Assembly (NCBI GenBank): GCA_902601475.1
Contig: CACKNK010000001.1
Coordinates: 309,075-373,074, forward strand
Reading direction: 5' to 3'
Origin: an uncultured SAR86 cluster bacterium
GTDB taxonomy: Bacteria > Pseudomonadota > Gammaproteobacteria > Magnimaribacterales > D2472
DNA length: 64,000 nt
Part shown: piece after piece, positions 1-10,479 of the stretch
Position numbering within the stretch: position 1 is the stretch's first letter
Layout of the letters: every line of letters starts with the position of its first letter
The notes under the pieces: generated by a model
Seen by the model: only the letters and a program-made list of their open reading frames with translations
Told to the model about the DNA's origin: nothing
The model's database searches: none
Translations under genes and position numbers: made by a program

Positions 1-594
1 AATTGAGGAGACTTTTTTTGCAGAATTTAAATGGCAAACAGTATTAGGATCATAATATTTAATGGATTTAGGATCAAAGGGTTCCAGGTAAGAAACGAGT
101 TTTTTACCAATTCTTCCCATGCCAATTAAACCAAACTCAAGTTCATCAATCTCCTTGCCTCTCATTAAATTTTCATTTTCTCTCCATCTTCCAGCTGATA
201 CTTCATTCCATGCAGATCGAAGATTTCTTATTGATGCTAAAACCTTTAAAAAGGTAAATTCAGCGCTAGCAGTAATTTCATTGAGACCATCCATTTGATC
301 AAGAAGACCAAAAACTTTTACAGAGTTATCTTTGCAGTCGTTTAAGTCAATATGATTAGTTCCCGTTGATGGCGTACTAATTACTCTTAAGCAAGAGAAA
401 TTAGATAATATCTTTTTGTTTATAATAAAGTTTTGTCCGGGATTAGGTATCCAAGCGTCATAATCTAACCCTTCAGATGGTAACTCATTCTCCTTCCAAA
501 TTTCTTTGTAAGTTATCTCAAGTTTTGATGAAAGCCCCAATTCTTCTATTATATTTTTAATAAAATCAAACGGGGCTGAAAAAAGTACTTTCAC
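1..594 (-). CDS. D-isomer-specific 2-hydroxyacid dehydrogenase family protein (partial, runs off left edge)
   Basis: Manual translation of the minus strand from GTG at 594: VKVLFSAPFDFIKNIIEEL...VISTPSTGTNHIDL...EFGLIGMGRIGKKLVSYL; Rossmann GxGxxG motif typical of the family. Confidence 0.75.
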   Translation of the reverse strand, partial: MKVLFSAPFDFIKNIIEELGLSSKLEITYKEIWKENELPSEGLDYDAWIPNPGQNFIINKKILSNFSCLRVISTPSTGTNHIDLNDCKDNSVKVFGLLDQMDGLNEITASAEFTFLKVLASIRNLRSAWNEVSAGRWRENENLMRGKEIDELEFGLIGMGRIGKKLVSYLEPFDPKSIKYYDPNTVCHLNSAKKVSSI

Positions 595-696
595 TATATA
601 AATATTTTTTTGAGATAGTTAGTAATTAAATATATTAATTATCCAAAATTATTAGCAATTATATCTTAAATCAAAGACTTAAATATCAGCACTAAA

Positions 697-1239
697 TTAA
701 CTATCTCTTTTTAGAAATCTTTGAGAGTAGTCTAAGCCAGATTTAATTGATAAAAGCATACTCAAAAAAAGAAAGAATGAAGAAAGAAATTGACCAAGAC
801 TTGAGTTAAAAGAAAATGAAACAAAAAAAGATATTATTGCAATAAACTGAAAAGATGTTTTAACTTTTCCTAAATATGAGACTGAAATAGATTTTTCCAA
901 TTTATTTTTTTCAGAGAATTCTCTAAGTCCTGCAACCCAAAACTCTCGTACTAAAATTATCATTATTACTGTGGCTATAAATAGATCGTCTGTTAACAAA
1001 ATTATAGATAAAAGTGAGCAAGTTAGTAATATCTTATCTGCGATTGGATCAAGAACTTTTCCAATTTCGCTTTCTAATGAAAATTTCCTTGATAAATACC
1101 CATCTAAAAAATCAGTTAGTGCTGCAATTGTAAATAAAATACTAGAGACTAAAAAAGCTTCAAAAAATGTTATAAAAATAAATATAAAAGGTCCAGACAT
1201 AGCCCTTGATATAGTCAGTGACATAATAAATTTTTTCAT
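697..1239 (-). CDS. pgsA: CDP-diacylglycerol--glycerol-3-phosphate 3-phosphatidyltransferase
   Basis: CDP-alcohol phosphatidyltransferase motif (DFLDGYLSRKF...GKVLDPIADK); next to uvrC as usual. Confidence 0.93.
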   Translation of the reverse strand: MKKFIMSLTISRAMSGPFIFIFITFFEAFLVSSILFTIAALTDFLDGYLSRKFSLESEIGKVLDPIADKILLTCSLLSIILLTDDLFIATVIMIILVREFWVAGLREFSEKNKLEKSISVSYLGKVKTSFQFIAIISFFVSFSFNSSLGQFLSSFFLFLSMLLSIKSGLDYSQRFLKRDS

Positions 1240-3002
1240 AATTCTTTTAGCTTGCTTAATTTGATTATGATTTCCGGGGTTATTCCTCTTATTTTAATCA
1301 ATTCCTCAGTTTCTGCGCTAAGGATAGCATCAATGGTTTTAAATTCTTTAATTAAGTTTCTTTTCGTTATTGGTCCAATCCCATGAACTTTATCTAAAAT
1401 AGAGGTACTTATTTTTTTTCGTTTTGAATTTCTGCTAGCCTTTAAAGAAAATCTATGGGCCTCATCTCTTGCCTTAATAAGTAAATTAAATAATTTAGAG
1501 TTAACATCAATGGACTCTTGACCGTGAATGGAATAAATATTCTCAGTAAGAACTTTTCTTTGAGATCCCTTTTCTATTGCTAATAAAAGAATATTTCTAT
1601 TTTTAATCTTTGATGCAATTGCATTTAATTGGGCTTTCCCACCATCAACTAGCAATATACTTGGATTTTCATCATTTTTTTCCAATCTTTTATTAATTGC
1701 AAACGATAGTGATCCTGGATCATTGCCACCCAATTCTTTGGGTATATTATAGGTACGATAAAGTTTTTTATCTGGGCCATTTATATTAAATCTAATAATT
1801 CCTGCTTTTGGATCACTGCCAGAATGATGGCTGATATCTATGCAATCTAGTGATGGACTAATAGCATTTAGCTTAAATTTTTGAGTCAATTCATTGAAAG
1901 CTAGTTTCATAGGGGGCTCTTTATTTTCTGAATTTATGAGGGTTTGTTTTGAATTTAACTTTGCTAAATCTAAAAAACTTTTACTGCCTTTAGGTGCTTT
2001 TACAAAAATATTTATTTTCTTATCAAATGTCTTTTCAAGTGCTTCTTGAAGAAGTTTTCTTTCTGAAATTTTATTTGCAATAAGTATTTTTTCTGGAATA
2101 TGGCTTTTGTGTAAGTAGCTATGAAAAATTGCACGCCTAAATACACTATCGATTTCTGAGGATGCATCAGAATCAATTAAATAAGTTTTAGTAGACCTTA
2201 CCTTCCCATCTCTTACTGATATTTTAGCCAGGCCAGTCTTATGCTCAAAAGAACCATGCCATATATCGATATCTAGCGGATGAATATTTATAGATGTCTC
2301 ATCTTCAAGCGAAATAATGCTATCAAGTCTTTTTTTGTATCTATCAGCCTCCTCAAACTGAAGTAAATCTGAGTGGCGATGCATTTTTTCTTTTAAGATT
2401 TTTTTTACATGTTTTTTTTCAGTAGTTAAATATCGTTGTGCAGCAGATACGTCTTCAGAGTAATCAGACTTGCTAATCAACTTAACGCATGGAGCGCTAC
2501 ACCGCTTCATTTGATACTCAATGCATGGTCTAGATCTATTACTAAAGGTACTATTTGAGCAATTACGTAGTCTAAAAATTTTTTGTAATTCTTTAATTTG
2601 GTCACGAACTAATCTTGCATTCGTATATGGTCCAAAGAAATTTTCATCGATTGCCTGCTTGCTTCTTTTCAAATGAATGGAAGGGAAATCATGGGAACCT
2701 AAAAAATAAATAAATGGATAGGTTTTATCATCTCTTAAAAGAATATTGAACTTAGGTTTATATTCTTTTATTAGTTGCTGTTCTAATATTAGAGCTTCAG
2801 TCTCTGAATGCGTCGCAAATGTCTCTACTTTAATGGCTTGCTTTTTAATTTGCTCAGTTTTTCTGTCTTTAATTGCCGGGGTGAAATAAGATCTTACTCT
2901 TTTATTGAGATCTTTTGCCTTGCCAATATAAATTATCTTTGAGCTATCAAAAAATTGATATACCCCTGGCTTATTAGGGACATGTGATAGATCTTTGATC
3001 AT
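1236..3002 (-). CDS. uvrC: excinuclease ABC subunit C
   Basis: GIY-YIG N-terminus (PNKPGVYQFFDSSKIIYIGKAKDLNKRVRSYF) and C-terminal HhH region. Confidence 0.96.
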   Translation of the reverse strand: MIKDLSHVPNKPGVYQFFDSSKIIYIGKAKDLNKRVRSYFTPAIKDRKTEQIKKQAIKVETFATHSETEALILEQQLIKEYKPKFNILLRDDKTYPFIYFLGSHDFPSIHLKRSKQAIDENFFGPYTNARLVRDQIKELQKIFRLRNCSNSTFSNRSRPCIEYQMKRCSAPCVKLISKSDYSEDVSAAQRYLTTEKKHVKKILKEKMHRHSDLLQFEEADRYKKRLDSIISLEDETSINIHPLDIDIWHGSFEHKTGLAKISVRDGKVRSTKTYLIDSDASSEIDSVFRRAIFHSYLHKSHIPEKILIANKISERKLLQEALEKTFDKKINIFVKAPKGSKSFLDLAKLNSKQTLINSENKEPPMKLAFNELTQKFKLNAISPSLDCIDISHHSGSDPKAGIIRFNINGPDKKLYRTYNIPKELGGNDPGSLSFAINKRLEKNDENPSILLVDGGKAQLNAIASKIKNRNILLLAIEKGSQRKVLTENIYSIHGQESIDVNSKLFNLLIKARDEAHRFSLKASRNSKRKKISTSILDKVHGIGPITKRNLIKEFKTIDAILSAETEELIKIRGITPEIIIKLSKLKEL

Positions 3003-3019
3003 TAAGTAATTATAAAAGG

Positions 3020-4353
3020 CTATTTATTTAATATTTTCTTAGCAACTCTTTTGCCTGCATTCACGCCAAATTGATCAAAAGGATTAATTTGAAGCATGGC
3101 TGCTGTGACAAAAACTCTATATTCCCAAAAAGCTATAAGAGCACCCAATGAAAGAAGATCTAAATTATCTAATGAGAAAAAATTTCCTCCAATATTGCTA
3201 TTGGCCGCATCCATACCATTTTTGAATTTTATCTTTCCTGAAAGTAGCTTGAATTGTCCATCAGCTTGAGAATTTAACAATGCTGAGTGACTGCTTCGGC
3301 TTGCAATGAAATCAGCTGAAGTTTCAGAAGTACCTTGATGCAAGAGTTGGAAATAAGAATGTTGAGCTGTTGGTCCAAACCCACCGTAAATAGTTTGGCC
3401 TGTATACCTGAATATTGACTTAGAATTATATGGCTTACCAAGAGACTCCATTTCAAGTTGCTGGAGATAATTTGTAATAGATCTCAGCTTCCAGTTATAA
3501 GAAAGTATGACTCTGTTTTTTTTATCCAGGAAGTTATGAGACCAAATATCATTAAAAACAATGTTTTTAAGAGCATTCTTTACAATTGATTGTTTCTTAA
3601 CATTATCATCAATGCTAGCTGCTCCTTTAAGAAAATCTCTACATTCATTAGGCAAAAGAACCGGAGAATTCACCTGTGACCAAATTGAATAACGTCCTCC
3701 AACGCTTTCTGGAAAATCTATAATGTTTTGTTTAACAAAACCGAGTTCAATTGCCTTACTCTTGTTTGCAGTAATAGCAAATAGATTCTTCTTAACTAAA
3801 TTTTTTGGTAGCCATGAATAAGATAAAAGCACTTCATCGGTAGAAAATGATTTACTTATAAAAACGTATAAATTCTTTTCTTTGAGCCTTGGCTTTACTA
3901 AACTTAAGAATTCATCTTTATCTGGTCCAGTAATAAAAAATAAATTGCCTTTTGTTTCAGTATACTCGTGTAATAATTTTGGTCCTTCATAAGAACCCCC
4001 TATTCCAAAAACAAAAATATTTTTATAAGAATTTTCTTTTATTTTTTTTAAAAGGAAGTTTGATGCACTTATTGAATCAAAGTCATTATTTTTTTGGGGT
4101 AGATCTCTATAACGATGATGGAGAGCTGCCCTTTTTTCAGTGAAATTAACTTCTTTACCATCAAGTAATGCACTTATTAATGAATCTATTTTTAGCTCTT
4201 GATAAATATTATCCATAATCTGAAATAAATCTTTTGAATAATTCTGATAAGTACTGGAAATTATTAAATAAGGAAGCTTAAAACTCTTATGAAAAAGACC
4301 AGAAGTGGTGAGCTTTTTTAGACTGTTTAATTCCTTTAAATATCTATTTTTCA
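3020..4353 (-). CDS. pgi: glucose-6-phosphate isomerase (compact; start refined to MKNRYLKEL)
   Basis: VGGRYSIWS, HQGTSETSADFI, FDQFGVNAGKRVAKKIL motifs; the listed ORF start at 4420 lies inside pyrF. Confidence 0.9.
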
Positions 4354-5024
4354 TAAATAGATTGATATATTTTATCAAACGCAGACGCTTTATCTTTATT
4401 AGATGTAATTGGTCTTCCAATTACCAAATACGTAGCACCCAAATCAATCGCTTCTTTTGGATTCATTACTCTAGACTGATCATCAGAATTAGAGTCCGAT
4501 AATCTTATGCCTGGTGTAATTTTAATTTTATCTTGAAGAAGATTACCTGCAAGTTTAAGCTCATGAGGAGAACAAACAACCCCATCTATATCTGTTTCAT
4601 TTGCTAAATTAAACATAGAAGAAACTGTTTTTGGAATTTCTTGATTATAAACTTCTTTAGACTCTTCTTCGTTAATGCTTGTCAAAATACTCACACCTAT
4701 ACACTTAGCATTAATACTTTTACTTGAAACTAATGCTGATTTGATCATAGAGCTTCCACCAGAGAGATGAATTGTCAGTAACTTAATTGGGTACCCTTTG
4801 AAAGATTCAATAGATTTGCTAACTGTGTTGGGAATGTCATGAAACTTAATGTCAAAGAATATTTCAAAACCATGATCAGAGACTTCATCAAGTATTTTTC
4901 TGCCGTGATAATTAAAAATTACGCTTCCTACTTTAATAATACATTTTTCTGGATCTAATACTTCAAGCACGTCCTTATAATCAAGCGGGTCATCCAAGGC
5001 AACAATAATATTCTTTTCAGTCAT
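4344..5024 (-). CDS. pyrF: orotidine 5'-phosphate decarboxylase (start refined to [12 protein letters not shown])
   Basis: DIKFHDIPNTV active-site motif; GATYLVIGRPIT C-terminal phosphate-binding motif. Confidence 0.93.
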   Translation of the reverse strand: MTEKNIIVALDDPLDYKDVLEVLDPEKCIIKVGSVIFNYHGRKILDEVSDHGFEIFFDIKFHDIPNTVSKSIESFKGYPIKLLTIHLSGGSSMIKSALVSSKSINAKCIGVSILTSINEEESKEVYNQEIPKTVSSMFNLANETDIDGVVCSPHELKLAGNLLQDKIKITPGIRLSDSNSDDQSRVMNPKEAIDLGATYLVIGRPITSNKDKASAFDKIYQSIYEK

Positions 5025-5298
5025 CGAGCAGGTTCTTTGAAGGTGAGAATAGGATGGTATTGGTTTCACCTAAAAAAGATACATTTTTAGTTTTAGGATT
5101 TATGAACTTTCTTGGCCTAATAGTTTTTTTTACAAAAGTACCAAAATCTCTAAACTCTGCTCTATTTTTTATTGCAATAGAGTAGGCCAATTCTCCACAT
5201 AATTGTTCTAAATAGTCTGAGGTTAACGATGAATTAAGATTTAATGACCTAGATATTTTTTCAGAAAGATCAGATTTATTAAATGTATTATCAGTCAC
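5017..5298 (-). CDS. ihfB: integration host factor subunit beta-like (HU/IHF family)
   Basis: Bacterial DNA-binding protein fold ([22 protein letters not shown]); directly downstream of rpsA as usual; GTG start. Confidence 0.8.
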   Translation of the reverse strand: MTDNTFNKSDLSEKISRSLNLNSSLTSDYLEQLCGELAYSIAIKNRAEFRDFGTFVKKTIRPRKFINPKTKNVSFLGETNTILFSPSKNLLDD

Positions 5299-6598
5299 TT
5301 ATTTTAAGAGATATTCTTTCTCGCTCTGCATCAATACCAAATATGATACAGGAAAGCTTATCCCCTTTATTGAAATTCTTTATATCTTCTTCAGGATTTT
5401 CATTATCAGACAGGTCGGAAAGGTGAATTAAGCCATCGATATCGCCCTCAAGACCAACAAATACACCAAAATCAGTGATTGATTTTATTGAGCCCTCTAC
5501 ACTGTCTCCAATGTTGTATTTGTTTTCAAATTCAAACCACGGATTTGGTTTTGTTTGCTTTAGACCTAATGAAATTCTTCTTTTCTCATTATCTAACTCA
5601 AGAATCATAACTCTGATATTCTCCTCAAGAGTTACAACTTTAGATGGATGAATGTTTTTATTCGTCCAATCTAATTCTGATAAATGAATTAGTCCCTCAA
5701 CGCCCTGCTCTAATTCTGCAAAACAACCATAATCAGTTAAATTAGATACTGTTGCTTCATAAATGCCTCCAACAGAATATTTGCCCTCAATGCCTTCCCA
5801 TGGATCATTTTGGATTTGTTTTAAGCCTAAAGAAACTCTTAATTTCTCTTTATCAAAACTTAATACCTTAACCTCAATTTCTTCACCTAAATTCAAGGCT
5901 TCCTTTGGGTTTACAACCCTTGACCATGAAATATCAGTTATATGGAGTAGGCCATCTAGGCCACCTAAATCTATGAAAGCGCCGTAATCAGTTATATTTT
6001 TAACAATGCCTTTAACAATTTGACCTTCTTCAAGATTTTTGAGAAGTTCAACTTTTTCTGCGGAGTTAATTTGTTCAAGGACTGCTTTCCTAGACAATAC
6101 AACATTATTTCTCTTGTAATCGAGCTTAATCACTTTAAATTCTTGAATTGTATTTTCAAGTTCAGGTGCCTCTTTTACAGGTCTAATATCAACCAGAGAA
6201 CCCGGTAAGAATGCTTTAATCACATCAACCTCTACAGAAAAACCGCCTTTAACTCTGTTCAAAACTTTACCAGTAACAAACTCGCCAGTTTCTAGCGCCT
6301 CTTCTAAGTTTTTCCATGCAGAAATTTTTCTAGCTTTCTCTCTGGAGATCCTTGTTTCACCATAACCATCCTCGACTGCCTCAAGTGCTACTTCAATCTC
6401 ATCTCCAACGTTGATATCAACCTTCCCTTCAACATCCTTAAATTCATCAAGAGGGATAACTCCTTCTGACTTGAGACCCACATGAACAGTGACCCATTCC
6501 TTATCTAGATCCAATACAACCCCGGATACAATTGTTCCAGGCTGCATCTCTAATGTATTTAGACTTTCATCTAATAGTGCAGCGAAATTCTCTGACAT
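5291..6598 (-). CDS. rpsA: 30S ribosomal protein S1 with five S1 domains
   Basis: Five S1 RNA-binding repeats counted in the translation; cmk-rpsA-ihfB order. Confidence 0.95.
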   Translation of the reverse strand: MSENFAALLDESLNTLEMQPGTIVSGVVLDLDKEWVTVHVGLKSEGVIPLDEFKDVEGKVDINVGDEIEVALEAVEDGYGETRISREKARKISAWKNLEEALETGEFVTGKVLNRVKGGFSVEVDVIKAFLPGSLVDIRPVKEAPELENTIQEFKVIKLDYKRNNVVLSRKAVLEQINSAEKVELLKNLEEGQIVKGIVKNITDYGAFIDLGGLDGLLHITDISWSRVVNPKEALNLGEEIEVKVLSFDKEKLRVSLGLKQIQNDPWEGIEGKYSVGGIYEATVSNLTDYGCFAELEQGVEGLIHLSELDWTNKNIHPSKVVTLEENIRVMILELDNEKRRISLGLKQTKPNPWFEFENKYNIGDSVEGSIKSITDFGVFVGLEGDIDGLIHLSDLSDNENPEEDIKNFNKGDKLSCIIFGIDAERERISLKISD

Positions 6599-6614
6599 AT
6601 ATTTTTACTTCCTT

Positions 6615-7262
6615 TTAACAGACTAATTCAATAGCCCTAGATAATACCTGATCAGGATCTAAAATAGATGTATCAATAATTGATGCATCTGATGCGGGAA
6701 TTAAAGGTGACAAAGATCTTTCCGTATCAGCTTTATCTCGCGCTTCAATATCCTTAATCAGATCGCGCATATTAACTTCTTGTCCCTTTTTCTGCAACTC
6801 TAGAAACCTTCTTTTTGCTCTAGTTTCAGGGTCTGCTGTTAAAAAAATCTTGTATGCCGCCTCAGGGAACACAACCGTACCCATATCCCTCCCATCCGCG
6901 ATAAGACCATTGTCATTCTTGAAAGATCTCTGGATCGAAATTAAATTTTTTCGTGTCTCTGGCATCATGCTAATTTTAGAGGCAATTTTTGCCATGCTTT
7001 CGCTTCTTAATTGTTTTGTAATTTCATTTCCATCGTGGTTTACAGAGTACTTATTTGATGCATTAACAAAATTTATAGATTCGAAGCTTTTCAATGCTAA
7101 TTCATGATCAAGAGATGATTCATAACAATAAGCATAAGCCCGATAAAGTAATCCACTGTCTAAAAGAGAAAAATTTAAATGATTTGCTAATGAGGAAGAC
7201 AGAACTCCTTTGCCTGATGCGGAAGGCCCGTCAATAGTAATAATTTTCTTATCAAGCTTCAT
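6615..7262 (-). CDS. cmk: cytidylate kinase
   Basis: IITIDGPSASGKG P-loop; IADGRDMGTVVFPEA. Confidence 0.95.
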   Translation of the reverse strand: MKLDKKIITIDGPSASGKGVLSSSLANHLNFSLLDSGLLYRAYAYCYESSLDHELALKSFESINFVNASNKYSVNHDGNEITKQLRSESMAKIASKISMMPETRKNLISIQRSFKNDNGLIADGRDMGTVVFPEAAYKIFLTADPETRAKRRFLELQKKGQEVNMRDLIKDIEARDKADTERSLSPLIPASDASIIDTSILDPDQVLSRAIELVC

Positions 7263-8568
7263 GAATGTTTAATCCTATCCTATTCATAACGTGCATGAAT
7301 GAAGGGAATGAAGTTTCAATGTTAGAACAATCATCAACAGTTATAGCTTCAGTTGATCTCAAAGAGGCGATTAGAAAACTCATTGCAATTCTGTGATCAT
7401 GATATGAATTAATATTAATGTTTTTAACGTTCACGTTATTGCCTCCATCAATAATTATCCCATCATCAAGTTCAACAAAATTAATTTCAAGTCTTTCGAG
7501 TCCTCGCGCAACTGCATTTAATCTATCTGACTCTTTTACACGTAGCTCCTCAGCACCCTCAATTTTAGTTTTGCCAGAGGCAAAAGAGGCAGCGATACAA
7601 AGTATAGGTATTTCATCAATCAGGTTGGCAATAATGCTGCCTCCTATATTTATTCCATGTAACTCTGAGCTTTTAACCCTTATGTCTGCCCTAGGCTCAT
7701 TCATGATGTTTTGTTGATTCGTAAGCTTTATATCAGCACCCATTTCAAGCAATACATCTAACAATCCAGATCGTGTTTTATTGATGCCAACATTTTTAAT
7801 AAGCAAATCTGAATCCTTTGTTATTAAAGCAGAAATAATTAAAAAAGCTGCTGAAGAAAAATCACCAGGTACATCATAATAAGTAACTTCACTATCTAAT
7901 TGTCCTGATAGCTTTATCTTCCTACCATCACCATTATTATCAACTTCAATCTTTGCACCCAAAAACTCAAGCATTCTTTCAGTATGGTCTCTGGTAGCCG
8001 TTGGCTCGATTATCTCTATCTCGGCTCCAGAGCATAGGCCTGCCAAAAGAATTGATGATTTAACCTGTGCGCTCGCAACAGGAAGTTTATAGCTAAAACT
8101 TTTAATAGGAGTTGAATTTATATAATTAATTGGCAGCTTTCCTGCATTACTATTGTATTTAATTCCCATTTGACTGAGTGGATCTAAGACCCTGGCCATA
8201 GGGCGCGCTGATAGTGAATTATCTCCTATATAATCTGCCTTTATATTTAGGCCTCCCAAGAATCCCAGCATTAAACGCAAGCCTGTTCCAGAATTCCCCA
8301 GGTCAAGGGTAGAGTCAGGATCAGTCACTCTTTTTTTTGAGTTTAAGATATTTACAGTATTTAAGTCATGCAGGTATTGATATTTAAACCCCACCATTTC
8401 TAATGCTGACATTGTAGAAATTGGATCTGCTGCGCTTAGAAAATTTTCTACCTTCAAGTCATGATCCAGTAAAGCGCCAAGCATTACAATTCTTTGCGAT
8501 ATCGATTTGTCTCCGGGACATAAAACCTCTCCAGAAACTCTATTGCATGGCTCAGCTATCAATCTCAT
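7252..8568 (-). CDS. aroA: 3-phosphoshikimate 1-carboxyvinyltransferase
   Basis: CPGDKSISQR, LGNSGTGLRLMLG, RVKESDRLNAVARGL signatures. Confidence 0.95.
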   Translation of the reverse strand: MRLIAEPCNRVSGEVLCPGDKSISQRIVMLGALLDHDLKVENFLSAADPISTMSALEMVGFKYQYLHDLNTVNILNSKKRVTDPDSTLDLGNSGTGLRLMLGFLGGLNIKADYIGDNSLSARPMARVLDPLSQMGIKYNSNAGKLPINYINSTPIKSFSYKLPVASAQVKSSILLAGLCSGAEIEIIEPTATRDHTERMLEFLGAKIEVDNNGDGRKIKLSGQLDSEVTYYDVPGDFSSAAFLIISALITKDSDLLIKNVGINKTRSGLLDVLLEMGADIKLTNQQNIMNEPRADIRVKSSELHGINIGGSIIANLIDEIPILCIAASFASGKTKIEGAEELRVKESDRLNAVARGLERLEINFVELDDGIIIDGGNNVNVKNININSYHDHRIAMSFLIASLRSTEAITVDDCSNIETSFPSFMHVMNRIGLNIHEA

Positions 8569-8575
8569 AAGTGAA

Positions 8576-9385
8576 TTATTGTTTGAATTGATTTAAATAT
8601 TCTTTAAGCGCAAAGCCATCTTTTGATCTTGATAACTCTTTTAACTCAATTAACTTTTCGACCAACTCATCGATATGTTTATTTAGGTGTGCATTAGACT
8701 GAAAAATATCTCCCCACATTTCAGGTGAAGATTGAGACAAGCGAATAAATTCTTTCAGACCCCCTCCAGCATATGTACTTATATCAATATTATTATCATG
8801 TAGAACTTTCATAAGACTGTAGGCAACAAAATGAGGTAGATGACTTGTTAATGAAAATAGTTTGTCATGGTTCTCATAATCCAATTCAACTACATTTGAG
8901 TTTAGAGATTCCCATAGGTTTTGAATTCTATCCAAATGAAATTTAGATGAGCCAACTGAAGAGATAATGGTTGTCTTGCCGACAAAAAGGTTTTCACTTG
9001 AATTCTCAAACCCGCTTAGATGAGATCCAGAAATTGGATGAGAAAGAATAAAATTCTCAGCATCGAAACCTTTTAAATATTTTACAAGCTCGGTTTTTAC
9101 GCTAGTTACATCAGTGACAGAAAACTTTGAACCAAGCAACCATTCATTTTTTTTTAAAATTTCAAGTGTTGTTTTGGGCGGAGTAGCAAAAATAAAAATA
9201 GCATCTTCTAGTTTTTTTACTTCTTCAACTGAATGCATGGCCTCATGGGCATGCTTGTTTCTAATAGCTTTGTTTTTGGAGTCAAGATTTGAATCAATGA
9301 CATATACATTGAAATTGTCCTTAGAAAGACCTTTCGCAATTGAACCGCCAATTAGGCCAATCCCACAAATGACAACATTATTCAT
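8576..9385 (-). CDS. tyrA: prephenate dehydrogenase
   Basis: GIGLIGGSIAKGL Rossmann; FILSHPISGSHLSGFE; TSHLPHFVAYSL. Confidence 0.9.
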   Translation of the reverse strand: MNNVVICGIGLIGGSIAKGLSKDNFNVYVIDSNLDSKNKAIRNKHAHEAMHSVEEVKKLEDAIFIFATPPKTTLEILKKNEWLLGSKFSVTDVTSVKTELVKYLKGFDAENFILSHPISGSHLSGFENSSENLFVGKTTIISSVGSSKFHLDRIQNLWESLNSNVVELDYENHDKLFSLTSHLPHFVAYSLMKVLHDNNIDISTYAGGGLKEFIRLSQSSPEMWGDIFQSNAHLNKHIDELVEKLIELKELSRSKDGFALKEYLNQFKQ

Positions 9386-10479
9386 AATAATTCTTTGAGT
9401 GCGCTGATAAATATTTGATTTTGTTCCATAGTGCCTACAGTCACTCTAATGAAATCAGGCATGTCGTATAAATCAATTTGTCTAACAATTATTCCCTTTC
9501 TTAAAAGAGCATCGAATAGCTCTTTCCCATTAAACTGTCCATGAAAAGAAACAAAATTTCCAACGGATGGTATTGTTGTGAGCTTCAATTTTGAAAGCTC
9601 TTCAGATAGGTACTTAAGCCCTTCTTGATTTACATCTATGCTCTTTTGAATATGCTCCTTATCATCAATAGCACTAATGGCTAACTTCTGTGCAAAAGAA
9701 TTAATATTAAAAGGTTGTCTGATTCTGTTTAAATTCTCAATTAACGAGGCGTTAGCCAATCCATAGCCAAGCCTTATTGCTGCAAGACCTTGAATTTTTG
9801 AAAATGATTTTGTCACAATTAAGTTTTCATACTTATTTAATAACTCATTTACATCTACATAGTCATTTTCTTGTACATATTCATAGTATGCGCAATCTAA
9901 TACAACCAATATATTTGAGGGCACATTTGAAAGAAAATCTTCAACTTCTTTGTGGGTGTTATATGTACCTGTTGGATTGTTTGGATTCGCTATGAATATT
10001 ACTGCGGTTTCCTCATTAAAGTGGTTGTGAAAAGCTTCAAGGTTGAATTTCCAATTTTTTGCTTCAACCTCGATTAGCTTTGCTCCGGCAGCTTGTGTAA
10101 CTATCTTATAGACTGCGAAAGCATGTCTTGAAGTAATAGCGTTTCTGCTTGGGTTAAGCCAAGCTCTTGCAATCAATTCCAATACTTCGTTGGACCCATT
10201 CCCAAGTATTACAGATTCTTCTGCAACTTTTTCATGATTAGCAATTGCATTCTTGAGTTCGGTGCAATTACCATCTGGATATAAATGAAGGCTATCATCT
10301 AAGTCAGCTATGCTGATTAATGCTTTAGGTGATGCACCCAAAGGATTTTCATTAGATGCAAGCTTGATGATGTTGCTAATCCCATATTCTTTAGCGACAT
10401 CATCAATAGGTTTTCCTGGTTCATAAGGAGCTAGATCAGAGATTCCAGGATTCAGTCTAGAAAAAATATCATTGCTCAT
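9382..10479 (-). CDS. hisC: histidinol-phosphate/aromatic aminotransferase
   Basis: LASNENPLGASPKA; TKSFSKIQGLAAIRLGYG PLP-lysine motif. Confidence 0.9.
   Translation of the reverse strand: MSNDIFSRLNPGISDLAPYEPGKPIDDVAKEYGISNIIKLASNENPLGASPKALISIADLDDSLHLYPDGNCTELKNAIANHEKVAEESVILGNGSNEVLELIARAWLNPSRNAITSRHAFAVYKIVTQAAGAKLIEVEAKNWKFNLEAFHNHFNEETAVIFIANPNNPTGTYNTHKEVEDFLSNVPSNILVVLDCAYYEYVQENDYVDVNELLNKYENLIVTKSFSKIQGLAAIRLGYGLANASLIENLNRIRQPFNINSFAQKLAISAIDDKEHIQKSIDVNQEGLKYLSEELSKLKLTTIPSVGNFVSFHGQFNGKELFDALLRKGIIVRQIDLYDMPDFIRVTVGTMEQNQIFISALKELL

Noticed and set aside
595-696. tRNA gene downstream of pgsA (common in pseudomonads)
   Set aside because: No cloverleaf-like GC-rich arms or TTCGA-type T-loop in this AT-rich 100-nt spacer.
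971-1264. Antisense ORFs listed in the track (e.g. 971..1264 +, 5763..5987 +, 7418..7717 +, 13845..14123 +, 15869..16150 +, 16304..16600 +, 32732..33022 -)
   Set aside because: All lie opposite confidently identified conserved genes and give no recognisable protein; typical shadow ORFs.
3274-3456. Out-of-frame same-strand ORFs inside known genes (3274..3456 -, 15279..15491 -, 32989..33210 +, 42410..42712 -, 44404..44604 +, 50376..50564 -)
   Set aside because: Embedded within conserved coding sequence, no start-site support, translations look like frame-shadow.
5291-5400. S1 shortening as a frameshift or pseudogene artefact
   Set aside because: The fifth domain is intact to its last strand, and ihfB starts immediately after with no remnant of a sixth domain; looks like genuine loss.
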